A stretch of 64,000 bases of DNA from JBEVOS01 sp964563395. GTDB taxonomy: Bacteria; Pseudomonadota; Alphaproteobacteria; Caulobacterales; Aquidulcibacteraceae. Under the pieces are notes generated by a model that was given only the letters and a program-made list of their open reading frames with translations, ran no database searches and had not been told where the DNA came from. The DNA lies in assembly GCA_964563395.1 (NCBI GenBank), contig CAZLWK010000003.1:124001-188000 (forward strand), in the 5' to 3' direction. Each line of letters starts with the position of its first letter. The stretch's first letter is position 1. The position numbers and the translations under genes are program-made. Shown here piece by piece: positions 1 through 7,696 of this stretch.

Positions 1-1
1 G

Positions 2-2209
2 GGGCCCATCGTCTATGCGCCGCCCATCTCACTCGATCTGGCGGCGGCGATCCTGTTGGAAAGCTCCGCCAGCGAATTGATCTATGACCTGCTCAGCACC
101 GGCGACAATGTGCTCACCGGCGTCGACAACATCGATGTAGCGAGCAATCAATACGTCTTTCAATTGCTCGACCTTGGCGGCAGCGACATCTTGATCGGCG
201 CCATTCCTGGAATGAGCGCCGATTTCAGCCTCTCGGGCGACGCGATTTTCTATATCGGCGCGATCGGCGTCGTCGCGCATGCCGGCGGAGATGTGGACCA
301 GCTGGTCAACATCTACAACGTATTCGGATCGGAATTTGACGACGGCCTCGACGGCAGCGCGATAGCGTTCACGAACCAAATCCTGGTCGGCAATGGTGGC
401 AATGACATCATTCGCGGCGGCGCGCTCAACGACCTTCTGAATGGCGGCGCTGGCGACGACACGCTGGACGGCGGCGCCGGATTCGACATCGCGGACTATC
501 GGGATTTGGACGCCCCTACCGAAGTATCGCCGGGTCTTTTCTACGGCGCGTACATCGATCTTCGATTTATCGCGTCCCAGGATACGGTGTCATTCGGAAG
601 CGACACGCTGACGAATATCGAAGGCGTTTACGGCAGCGGCTTCAACGATATCATCTTCGGTTCCGACGTGGACAATTCGCTCTGGGGTGAAGATGGCGAT
701 GACCTCCTGGTGGGATTACTTGGAACGGACCTGCTCTATGGCGGCGGCGGCGCGGATGTTCTCCAGGGTCACGACGGCGATGATACGCTCGACGGCGGCG
801 CCGGCGCCGATGATTTGGACGGCGGAAGCGGAAACGACGTCTATTTCGTCGATCATTTGGGAGACACTTTGTACGAGGTCCTAGGCGATGGCCTCGACGA
901 AGCGCGCATCAGCGCAACCTACACGCTCGCCGCGGGCGTCTATGTGGAGCGCCTCGTCGCCAGCGCGGCGAGCATCACCATCACCGGCAACGCGCTGAAC
1001 AACACGCTTGTCGGCAATGGATCGAGCACGCTGCAAGGCGGGCTGGGCGCCGATCTCTATATCGTGTCAAGCGTGGGCGACACGCTGACGGAGGCGCCGG
1101 GCGGAGGCGTCGACCGCGTGGAAGCGTCGTTCACCTACACGCTGGCCGACAATATCGAGGCGCTCACGCTAACCGGCGCTGTCGCGATAAATGGAACCGG
1201 CAATAACGGCGACAATCTCATCATCGGCAACAGCGTCAACAACACACTGACCGGCGCGCAGGGCAATGACACGCTGATCGGCGGCCTCGGCGTTGATGCG
1301 ATGTTCGGCGGCTTGGGCAACGATATCTTTCACATTCAAAACGTGGGCGACACCGCCAATGAGAATGCCGGCGAAGGCAACGATACGGTCAATTCCCTGA
1401 TCACCTATGTGCTGCCGGCGCATATCGAGCGGCTGGTGCTGAACGGCGCGGCCGCGATCAATGGCACCGGCAACGCCCTCGCCAACACCATCACCGGCAA
1501 CGGCGCCAACAATTCCTTGTTCGGGCTCGCCGGCGCCGACACGCTGAGCGGCGGGGCCGGAAACGACATCCTCGACGGCGGCGCCGGCATTGACGCCATG
1601 ATGGGCGGCGCCGGGAACGACACCTATTTCGTGGACAATATCGCCGATTCACCGACCGAGAACGCCAATGGCGGGGTCGACATGATCTTCGCGAGCGTCA
1701 ATTACGTGATGGGCGCGCATTTGGAGAACATCACGCTCACAGGCGCGGCCGCCGCCTTCGTCACCGGAAATTTTTCGAACAATGTCATGGCCGGCAATGG
1801 CGCCGCGAACGCACTCAATGGCGGTTTTGGCGCCGACACGCTTCTCGGCAAGGGCGGCAATGACACGCTCACCGGCGGCGCCGGACCCGATGTCTTCGTC
1901 TTCGACACCGCGCCCAATGCGCTCACCAATCGCGACACGATCGCCGATTTCGTCGTCGTGGATGACACGATCCGGCTTGAGAACGCGATCTTCAGCGCCT
2001 TCGTCGCTGCCGGGGCGATCGCCGCCGGCAATCTGCGCGCCGGCGCCGGCTTCACCACCGCGGCGGACGCGAACGATTTCCTCATCTACAACACGACGAA
2101 CGGCCAATTGCGCTACGATCCCGATGGAAACGGCGCGGCGGGCGCCATCCACTTCGCCACGCTCAACGCCGCGCCGGCCGTGACGGCCGCGGATTTCGTC
2201 ATCGTGTGA
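2..2209 (+). CDS. RTX-type calcium-binding secreted protein, 5' part outside the window
   Basis: The frame is open to the left edge, so the gene is 5'-truncated; 735 residues are visible. It carries several blocks of glycine/aspartate nonapeptides of the GGxGxDxUx type (for example GGAGDDTLDGG, GGAGNDILDGG, GGKGGNDTLTGG-like runs). These alternate with a spacer module of about 110 residues containing GDT-x-E...VD-x-V-x-A...Y-x-L, repeated about five times. The end resembles the serralysin/haemolysin C-terminal region (GPDVFVFDT...DTIADF...DDTIRL). In this family the repeats form calcium-bound beta rolls and the unfolded chain leaves by type I secretion, with an uncleaved C-terminal signal. 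No catalytic domain is visible in this part, so adhesin, S-layer or enzyme cannot be told apart. No type I exporter lies in the window. The stop codon overlaps the end of the convergent SIMPL gene by 11 bases. Confidence 0.9.
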   Translation, partial: GPIVYAPPISLDLAAAILLESSASELIYDLLSTGDNVLTGVDNIDVASNQYVFQLLDLGGSDILIGAIPGMSADFSLSGDAIFYIGAIGVVAHAGGDVDQLVNIYNVFGSEFDDGLDGSAIAFTNQILVGNGGNDIIRGGALNDLLNGGAGDDTLDGGAGFDIADYRDLDAPTEVSPGLFYGAYIDLRFIASQDTVSFGSDTLTNIEGVYGSGFNDIIFGSDVDNSLWGEDGDDLLVGLLGTDLLYGGGGADVLQGHDGDDTLDGGAGADDLDGGSGNDVYFVDHLGDTLYEVLGDGLDEARISATYTLAAGVYVERLVASAASITITGNALNNTLVGNGSSTLQGGLGADLYIVSSVGDTLTEAPGGGVDRVEASFTYTLADNIEALTLTGAVAINGTGNNGDNLIIGNSVNNTLTGAQGNDTLIGGLGVDAMFGGLGNDIFHIQNVGDTANENAGEGNDTVNSLITYVLPAHIERLVLNGAAAINGTGNALANTITGNGANNSLFGLAGADTLSGGAGNDILDGGAGIDAMMGGAGNDTYFVDNIADSPTENANGGVDMIFASVNYVMGAHLENITLTGAAAAFVTGNFSNNVMAGNGAANALNGGFGADTLLGKGGNDTLTGGAGPDVFVFDTAPNALTNRDTIADFVVVDDTIRLENAIFSAFVAAGAIAAGNLRAGAGFTTAADANDFLIYNTTNGQLRYDPDGNGAAGAIHFATLNAAPAVTAADFVIV

Positions 2210-2969
2210 TCGCCGCGCCGATCTCGAAGATGACGGAGACCTCCGCGGTGTAGAGCTGCGGCTCGGGCGCGACGGGCGGGGGCGTCACCACCTCGTCCGG
2301 CGCGATCGGCGCGCGCGGCGCGAACACGGCGCGATTGCCGCTCTGCACGATCATGCCGCCGCCGCCCTCCTCCACGAGCAACAGACGGCCCAGGCGAAAG
2401 CCCGCGCCCTCCACATAGGTCCGCGCCTTGTCCACGGCGTCGCGAATGGCCGCTTCGCGCGCGAGACGGCGGGCGCGCTCGGTGTCGCGGATGGAGAATT
2501 GCACGTCGTTGAAGGTGTCGGGACTGGCGTTCATCGCCGCTTCCATCGCGCGGCTGAGCAGCGCCAAATCCTTCACCAGCACGGTGACGCCGGCGGTCGC
2601 CTCATAGCCGGTGATGCGGTCGGGCCGCCGCTCGCCGCCGGCGCGCATCACGGGCGTCACCGACACGTCCGTGCGCTCCAGCGTGACATCGCGCGACCCG
2701 ATGGCGCCGATGGCCTGCCCCAAGGCGTTGGCGCGCCCCGAGACGGCGTTGGTCGCTTCCGCGGCGCTGCGGCCGGGCGCGTAGAAGGATACGGCCACGC
2801 GCGCCTGATCGGGCGGGAGATAAAGCTCGGCGCGCCCGGCCACGCGCGCGATGGCCGGATCATAGGGCTTCAGCGGCGCGATGATTTGCGCCTGCGCCGG
2901 CGGCGCCATCGGCATGAGTGCGAACAGCGCCCCGACGGCCGCCGCCACGGCCAAACGAAATCCCCGCAT
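2199..2969 (-). CDS. SIMPL (DUF541) domain periplasmic protein
   Basis: A 256-residue protein with an N-terminal signal peptide: MRGFRL, then a hydrophobic run ending in PAQAQ. The body fits the SIMPL/DUF541 family: VAGRAELYLPPDQARV near the mature N-terminus, then alternating beta strands, RITGYEATAGVTVLV in the middle, and a Lys/Ala helix with DAVDKARTYVEGAGFRLG. SIMPL proteins are secreted beta-rich proteins of uncertain molecular function, sometimes linked to oxidative stress. The start was set at position 2969 because a GGGAGGAG ribosome binding site precedes it and the signal peptide begins there; a longer reading frame upstream adds only a charged stretch. It converges with the RTX gene. 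Confidence 0.85.
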   Translation of the reverse strand: MRGFRLAVAAAVGALFALMPMAPPAQAQIIAPLKPYDPAIARVAGRAELYLPPDQARVAVSFYAPGRSAAEATNAVSGRANALGQAIGAIGSRDVTLERTDVSVTPVMRAGGERRPDRITGYEATAGVTVLVKDLALLSRAMEAAMNASPDTFNDVQFSIRDTERARRLAREAAIRDAVDKARTYVEGAGFRLGRLLLVEEGGGGMIVQSGNRAVFAPRAPIAPDEVVTPPPVAPEPQLYTAEVSVIFEIGAAITR

Positions 2970-3074
2970 CCTCTCCTCCCGCTCCCGAACTGTGTCCCAG
3001 GTCACCTCGGCCCGGGCCTGCCCCCGCTAGCTTCTCCTCAACGCAATGACGCGCCGCATCAAGGAGATACGCTC

Positions 3075-3221
3075 ATGTTCCGCACCGAATACGCCCGCTT
3101 CGTGACCCCGACCGCCCCCGCCGGCGCGGCGCGCCCGCAACGGGTTTGGGTCAAGGTGGACGGCAAGCTGGAATGCCGCTGGGTGGCGACCGAGACGGTT
3201 GGCGCGCAAAAGGCGGCGTGA
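3075..3221 (+). CDS. Small hypothetical protein, 48 residues
   Basis: A short open frame beginning MFRTEYARFV and ending TVGAQKAA. An AAGGAG ribosome binding site at 3061-3066 is eight bases upstream of the ATG, which is the main support. The peptide is basic, without a membrane segment; the middle (RVWVKVDGKLECRWVA) could form a small beta sheet. It stands alone between the SIMPL gene, transcribed away from it, and tRNA-Ile2. A hairpin GCAAGC-GGCGG-GCTTGC at 3269-3285 follows but lacks a T tract. No family is recognised. Confidence 0.6.
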   Translation: MFRTEYARFVTPTAPAGAARPQRVWVKVDGKLECRWVATETVGAQKAA

Positions 3222-3299
3222 CGCCGACGGGGAGCGGCCCGCCTGGCCAGCGCTGGAGAGCCCGTTGCGCAAGCGGCGGGCTTGCTCTAGCCACGGCCC

Positions 3300-3375
3300 G
3301 GGCCCGTAGCTCAGCGGTTAGAGCCGGCCGCTCATAACGGCTTGGTCGGGGGTTCAAATCCCTCCGGGCCCACCA
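3300..3375 (+). tRNA. tRNA-Ile2 (anticodon CAU, lysidine-modified)
   Basis: 76 bases with encoded CCA. The acceptor GGGCCCG (3300-3306) pairs with CGGGCCC (3365-3371), followed by discriminator A and CCA at 3373-3375. The D arm is GCTC/GAGC, the anticodon stem 3326-3330 pairs with 3338-3342, the loop CTCATAA places CAT at 3333-3335, and the T arm contains GGTTCAAATCC. The GG-rich acceptor end and the CTCATAA...CTTGGTC stretch match the minor isoleucine tRNA rather than elongator Met, so C34 is expected to be converted to lysidine by TilS to read AUA. AUA codons should be very rare in this GC-rich genome. Confidence 0.93.
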
Positions 3376-3495
3376 GCGCCGCGTGGTGGCTGCAAGTGTC
3401 CGAGTGTTGAAGTCGGGCGTTCGGATTGGCGCCGATAACCGCCATTAACCCGCATCAGCAAAGAGGCCGAAACTCGCCGTAAGCGGACGTTCGCC

Positions 3496-4452
3496 TCAAG
3501 CACAAGCAGCTTGAATTATCGCCCACTGCTTAAACCGCAACGTCCTGTCTTGATCCGCCAAAGTCACGAAGCTGTCGACCAAACCGTGGATCGACGTCGT
3601 TGATGCCGCGAGCATGAAATTCATCTCGATGTGAACGCGATTGTCGTTCTCATAGGGGCCCAGCCCCATGTGCCGGACGGCGTCACAGCTAGCTCTCGGA
3701 AGGACGAAATCATACGTTTGAGTGAATTTTGTTGGTTCCTTGTCATCCGTAGAGAGGTAGCGGGCACTCGTGTGCGTAGAGACGATATCCAACCCTAGCG
3801 CCTTGTCGAACTCGTGCCCTTCGGTAAAAGGAGGGCGGGTAGTTAGGTGCAAACGAATTGCCTTATCGTGCGCTCTAAATATTTCGCCGCGCATGATCTG
3901 CTTTTCGCTTCCAATGATCTGATGCTGGATCGGCTCGGTCAGCTCTGTCTTTATGGCTCCGTTGGCTATCTTCATATGCGCCGGCAACCCAAGAGCCAAA
4001 GGCTCTTCGCGATCGAGCCGTATGGAGTGAAGTCCCATAGCATTCGAGAGCTCCCGCAGGGAAGTCCAGAGTGCTCTCCCTGTGAACTTGACGACATGCA
4101 AGGCCGATATCGGCTTGGGCAGCTGAGCGTCGATTGCAGACAGGTCGCAGTTATCGAGCAGAACCGGCACCACGCGGGGACGCTTAGAGAACAGAGCCGT
4201 AGAACGTCTCTGGGCGTGCGCGAGTTCGAGTCGCGCCACCGACTCATGTTTGGCCAGCCACGCGCTCGACAATAGAGGTACGAAGAAGTCGCATCGCTCA
4301 ATTGCAGTTGCGATCTCATCTCGCCAGACTTTACCGCCTGCTATCCGCTCAGTGTCGAGCCAGACATCTACCCCTGTTCCGGCCAGCTCTGATGCGATCC
4401 AGTTCGCGGCAAGCGCGTCTTCCCTGACGTAGCTGACGAAGACACTGACCAT
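3496..4452 (-). CDS. TIR-domain protein with unrecognised C-terminal domain
   Basis: 318 residues. Residues 1 to about 140 are a bacterial TIR domain: VSVFVSYVREDALAANW (strand A and helix), VDVWLDTERIAGGKVWRDEI (BB loop), then CDFFVPLLSSAWLAKHES followed by LELAHA. Glu76 sits where the catalytic Glu of NADase TIRs is expected, with Glu70 as an alternative. Residues about 141-318 match no family known to me; they look like a mixed alpha/beta domain and could be a sensor. TIR domains in bacteria cleave or cyclise NAD and often act in phage defence (Thoeris, CBASS, TIR-APAZ), but no partner gene is adjacent. Base composition is clearly lower in GC than the surroundings, and the gene starts about 1.1 kb from a tRNA, suggesting horizontal acquisition. 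Confidence 0.85.
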   Translation of the reverse strand: MVSVFVSYVREDALAANWIASELAGTGVDVWLDTERIAGGKVWRDEIATAIERCDFFVPLLSSAWLAKHESVARLELAHAQRRSTALFSKRPRVVPVLLDNCDLSAIDAQLPKPISALHVVKFTGRALWTSLRELSNAMGLHSIRLDREEPLALGLPAHMKIANGAIKTELTEPIQHQIIGSEKQIMRGEIFRAHDKAIRLHLTTRPPFTEGHEFDKALGLDIVSTHTSARYLSTDDKEPTKFTQTYDFVLPRASCDAVRHMGLGPYENDNRVHIEMNFMLAASTTSIHGLVDSFVTLADQDRTLRFKQWAIIQAACA

Positions 4453-4669
4453 GGAAAGTCCTTAGCACGAGCTGAGCACACCGGGCAGAGTCGGATGACG
4501 GTCAACGACCGCTTTAGGCCGATCTCCGGCGAAGGGAGACAAAGTTACGAACGCCCGCATATGGCCAAGACTAAGCCGATGAGTCTCGCCTTCTCCATGA
4601 CGCCCGCTGCTGCTTGGGCGGCGCGGGCAGCATCAAAACCCAGCGCCCAGATTTGCTCTCCCGGCTCAC

Positions 4670-4945
4670 TCAACGCCGCGCGGAGAAAGTGGCTTCAAGC
4701 GCTATCACAATTACGGCGCAAGCAACGGCGCCCAAGATATAGCCGCCTGCCAAACCAACGCCGGTCTCATTTGCGGTAAACGTTAGCCACCAAACCGCTG
4801 CACCTGCTGGTCCGCCAAGTGCAAAGGGCCAATCCTCTCTCAAATCGGGCAAGAAACCTGCACTCAGCGGCATCACAACAAGAACGGCGGCCAGAGGATA
4901 GAAGGCGGTGAGAATCCAACCTTCCAAGATTCTATATCTGCGCAT
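4670..4945 (-). CDS. Small membrane protein, hypothetical
   Basis: 91 residues starting MRRYRILEGW. Three hydrophobic stretches are likely membrane helices: residues 9-31 (ILTAFYPLAAVLVVMPL), about 42-57 (ALGGPAGAAVWWLTFTA) and 65-84 (AGGYILGAVACAVIVIAL). The C-terminus is ATFSARR. No family is recognised. Its hydrophobic pattern is more protein-like than that of the overlapping open frame on the other strand at 4495-4779, which is Arg/Ser-rich. It lies in the same lower-GC patch as the TIR gene but about 220 bases upstream of it, so co-transcription is possible but not shown. The stretch 4453-4669 holds no other feature I can support. Confidence 0.55.
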   Translation of the reverse strand: MRRYRILEGWILTAFYPLAAVLVVMPLSAGFLPDLREDWPFALGGPAGAAVWWLTFTANETGVGLAGGYILGAVACAVIVIALEATFSARR

Positions 4946-5085
4946 TCCGGTCTCTCGTCGCGCACCTTGACCAGCAATGGCCCAAGGACCGTTAACACCT
5001 CTTCACCGCCCACCTCCAATCATGACCAGTGAATAGGGCGCCGCCCTCGATGTAACGAATCGCTGCACGCAGCGTATCAACGCCA

Positions 5086-5718
5086 ATGACCCTGACACTC
5101 TACACCGCGCCCTATTCGACCGCGACTTTGACGGAAGCGGCGCTAAACGCCCTCGCTCTTCCCTATGAGCGGATCATTCTCGATATCGATGGTGGCGACA
5201 CGCGCACGCCGGCGTTTATCGCGATCAATCCCAATGGGCGGGTTCCCGTTCTGGCGCACGAGGGCGCGATCCTTTGGGAATCAGCCGCTATCTTGATGCA
5301 TCTGGGCGAGACTTTCGGCGTGGCGCGGGGCCTCTACCCCGCTCCGGGTATGGCGCGCGCCCATGCGATGAAATGGATCATATGGGGCAGCGCAACGCTT
5401 TCCGAAGCGGCCGGTCGCCTCGCAGGCGCGCTTTCACCCGATCAGCCCGGAGCGGTGCAAAGCGGATCCGTCGACTACGACGCGGATGCGCGGGACAAGA
5501 GCGCGATCCGCACGCGGGCCGTGGCCGATCTCGAATTCTTGCTCAACATACTCAATCAGGCGCTCGCGGCGGACGATTTCCTGATCGGCGAATATTCGTT
5601 GGCTGACGTGCACTTGGCCGGCATTGTCGGCTGGATCAGCGCAATGAGCACGGCGCCGGCGAGTTACCCCGCGATCATGGCATGGCTCGCACGCTGTGAA
5701 GCGCGCGCCCAGGCTTGA
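5086..5718 (+). CDS. Glutathione S-transferase family protein
   Basis: 210 residues. The N-terminal thioredoxin-like domain contains LTLYTAPYSTATLTEAAL, the cis-proline region NPNGRVPVL at about residues 50-58 and the gamma-glutamyl-binding WESAAIL. The helical C-terminal domain contains FLIGEYSLADVHLAGIVGW, with the usual GST N-capping pattern (S/T-x-x-D). The likely role is glutathione conjugation or glutathione-dependent lyase/isomerase activity on a hydrophobic electrophile. It sits at the left border of the catabolic region and converges with the oxidoreductase gene at 5729. No strong ribosome binding site precedes the ATG. Confidence 0.85.
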   Translation: MTLTLYTAPYSTATLTEAALNALALPYERIILDIDGGDTRTPAFIAINPNGRVPVLAHEGAILWESAAILMHLGETFGVARGLYPAPGMARAHAMKWIIWGSATLSEAAGRLAGALSPDQPGAVQSGSVDYDADARDKSAIRTRAVADLEFLLNILNQALAADDFLIGEYSLADVHLAGIVGWISAMSTAPASYPAIMAWLARCEARAQA

Positions 5719-5728
5719 GGCGAAAAAC

Positions 5729-6766
5729 TCAGAGCGTCGGATCGCGCCCCACGCGCACCACCGTCTTGCCGAAGGCCTTGCCCGATAGCATGTCGATCAT
5801 GGCTTTTCCCGCGTTTTCGATGCCGTCGACGACATGCACTTTCGGCCTGAACGCGCCCGAGCGAATGAGCGCGCCGACCTTGGCCTGAAACTCCGGATAA
5901 AGACCCCAAAAGTCCGCGACCATGAGCCCCTTCACGATGAGGCGCTTAAGCGCGATCTCGCGCAGCAGTGTGGCCGAAAGGTCCGGACCGGGATCGGGCG
6001 CTTCATCATTGTAGCCGGAGACGAGGCCGCAAACCACGATGCGCCCTTGCGTGTTCATCGCCGCGAGCGCGGCCCAGAAAATATCGCCGCCGACATTCTC
6101 GAAATTCACATCGATCCCTTGCGGACACGCCGCCTTAAGCCGCCCCGCGAAGTCCGGCTGCGTGCGATCGATGCAGACATGATAGCCGAGAGCGTCCACC
6201 GCGTAGGCGCACTTTTCGGGCGAGCTGCTGACGCCGACCATGCGGCATCCCATGTCGCGCCCGATGGCGCCGGCGACGGAGCCGACGCCGCCAAGCGCGG
6301 CCGATACGAATATGGTGTTCCCCTGCTTCGCTTCGGCGAGACGCGTCAATCCGGCATAGGCGGTGAGACCGGGCATGCCCAAGGCGCCGAGATGATGCGC
6401 CGGCGCGCCAAGCGCTGGATCGACGCGGCGCAACATTTCGCCTGGCAATGCGCAAAATTCCTGCCAGCCGCCGAACGCGGCGACGAGATCGCCCTCCTTG
6501 AATCCCGCGTGACGCGATTGCGCGACCTCGAACACCGCCTCGCCGCCGATCGGCGCGCCGAGCGCCGTGCGATCGGCGTAGCCTTCCGCGAAACGCGCGC
6601 TCAGACGGGCGCGAATATAGGGATCCACCGTCAAATAGATCGCGCGGCCAAGCACCTGGCCCTCGCCGATCTCAGGAATTACGCCCTCCACCACCGCGAA
6701 ATCGTCCTCGCGCGGCATGCCGTCCGGATATTTTCGCACCGTCATCTGGCGGTTGATCATGTTCAT
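5729..6766 (-). CDS. MDR-family NADP-dependent oxidoreductase (CurA/leukotriene B4 reductase type)
   Basis: 345 residues of the zinc-independent medium-chain dehydrogenase/reductase type. The N-terminal GroES-like domain holds LTVDPYIRARLS, then LGMPGLTAYAGL, the nucleotide-binding SAALGGVGSVAGAIGRDMGC (about residues 155-175), and NFENVGGDIFWAALAAMN with GRIVVCG. These are typical of CurA-like double-bond reductases, which reduce alpha,beta-unsaturated ketones with NADPH. The start at 6766 (MNMINRQMTV) was chosen because GAGGA precedes it and the homology begins there. It is the last gene of the minus-strand run P450-SDR-hot dog-hot dog-oxidoreductase, 43 bases after its neighbour. Confidence 0.85.
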   Translation of the reverse strand: MNMINRQMTVRKYPDGMPREDDFAVVEGVIPEIGEGQVLGRAIYLTVDPYIRARLSARFAEGYADRTALGAPIGGEAVFEVAQSRHAGFKEGDLVAAFGGWQEFCALPGEMLRRVDPALGAPAHHLGALGMPGLTAYAGLTRLAEAKQGNTIFVSAALGGVGSVAGAIGRDMGCRMVGVSSSPEKCAYAVDALGYHVCIDRTQPDFAGRLKAACPQGIDVNFENVGGDIFWAALAAMNTQGRIVVCGLVSGYNDEAPDPGPDLSATLLREIALKRLIVKGLMVADFWGLYPEFQAKVGALIRSGAFRPKVHVVDGIENAGKAMIDMLSGKAFGKTVVRVGRDPTL

Positions 6767-6809
6767 GTCTGCGTTTCCTCGATGATGGCGCGCGTCGGCG
6801 CGTTTGAAA

Positions 6810-7217
6810 TTAATCCGGTAGGCGAACGTTCGCCTTGCCGACGAGCGGGCGATCGCTTTCGCCGCGCGCAAGCCAGATATCGCATTCCGCGATACGGCGG
6901 CCGGCTTCCTCACGCAGATCGATGACGCGCCCGCGCGCGGCGATCCTGTCGCCATCGAGCACCACCATCGGAAACGTCATGAAGAGGCGGGTGACGCATC
7001 CGGGCCCGGCCCAGGCATGCAGCATGTTGACCATGTAACTGAGGCCGAGCGGCCCCTGATTGATCGTGCGATGGCCAAAGCCGAGCGCGGCGGTGGCGGC
7101 GCGATCCCAATGCACCGGATTTGGATCGCGCAAAATGGCCGCCATGGTGCGCATGCGCGCATCGCTGACGCTTTCCATCACCCATTCGGGGATGTCGTCT
7201 CCCACGGCGACCTTCAC
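6810..7217 (-). CDS. MaoC-like dehydratase (single hot-dog domain)
   Basis: 135 residues, one hot-dog domain. ILRDPNPVHWDRAAT (about residues 28-42) is the MaoC hydratase signature, in which the Asp and His act on the enoyl-CoA; INQGPLGLSYMVNMLHAW is the following helix. Members hydrate enoyl-CoA thioesters to 3-hydroxyacyl-CoA. Its start overlaps the stop of the next upstream gene by four bases (7214-7217), so the two are translationally coupled. Two short hot-dog proteins encoded as a pair recall heteromeric enoyl-CoA hydratases of steroid side-chain degradation (ChsH1/ChsH2 type), in which only one subunit holds the catalytic residues; that parallel is inference. Confidence 0.85.
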   Translation of the reverse strand: MKVAVGDDIPEWVMESVSDARMRTMAAILRDPNPVHWDRAATAALGFGHRTINQGPLGLSYMVNMLHAWAGPGCVTRLFMTFPMVVLDGDRIAARGRVIDLREEAGRRIAECDIWLARGESDRPLVGKANVRLPD

Positions 7218-7684
7218 GACACCTTGCTCCGCGAATAGCGCCAGATGATCGTCGTTCGCGCGGCCAAGGCGCCGTCCGGCTGGGTGATTTCGAACTCGAA
7301 AACAATGCGATCGAACGGCCCGCGCGGACCGCCCGTCATCCGCCGCTCCGCCGAGAGCACGCGGCCATCCACCCTATAGGCTATCTCCTCGCGCAGCGGC
7401 GCGAACATTTCCCAATCATAGCTTTCGATGCTGATGGAAAAATCGGATTCCGCCATGCCGAGCGCGAACATTTCCGCGATGCTGGTTCCGCTGCCCAAAA
7501 TCGGCATGTGAAACAGAACCACGGGGTGCACCATGCCGTCCGGAAGCAGACCGGCGCCCGTGCATTCGGTCAGCAGAAAATTCTCCCAGTGCTGAACCAC
7601 ATAGGTCCCGCCCGGAAAACGGTGACCAACGATCGCTTTCAGATCGTCCCCGGATGGCGCCTTTGCACGATGTTCGTTCCGCAT
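7214..7684 (-). CDS. MaoC-like/FAS1-like dehydratase domain protein, probable partner subunit
   Basis: 156 residues. It lacks the D-x-N-P-x-H signature but has the layout of the N-terminal half of double hot-dog MaoC dehydratases: a long N-terminal segment with HPVVLFHMPILG, then RVDGRVLSAERRMTG, FDRIVFEFEITQPDGALAA and TTIIWRYSR. It is probably the non-catalytic or acyl-binding partner of the MaoC protein that follows with a four-base overlap. The gene starts 12 bases after the SDR gene's stop, in the same operon as the P450. Confidence 0.7.
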   Translation of the reverse strand: MRNEHRAKAPSGDDLKAIVGHRFPGGTYVVQHWENFLLTECTGAGLLPDGMVHPVVLFHMPILGSGTSIAEMFALGMAESDFSISIESYDWEMFAPLREEIAYRVDGRVLSAERRMTGGPRGPFDRIVFEFEITQPDGALAARTTIIWRYSRSKVS

Positions 7685-7696
7685 CGACGCCTCCTC

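Noticed and set aside
3269..3285. Hairpin GCAAGC-GGCGG-GCTTGC after the 48-residue ORF, considered as a terminator
   Set aside because: Short stem and no T tract; it may instead be part of the tRNA promoter region.
4224..4243. A string in the TIR gene resembling a tRNA 3' end (GAGTTCGAGTCGCGCCACC), considered as an att copy
   Set aside because: It does not match the 3' end of tRNA-Ile2 and is explained by the TIR coding sequence in the other strand.
4495..4779. 94-codon plus-strand frame in the low-GC patch
   Set aside because: Ends in an Arg/Gln-rich tail with no fold signature and overlaps the better membrane-protein frame on the minus strand.
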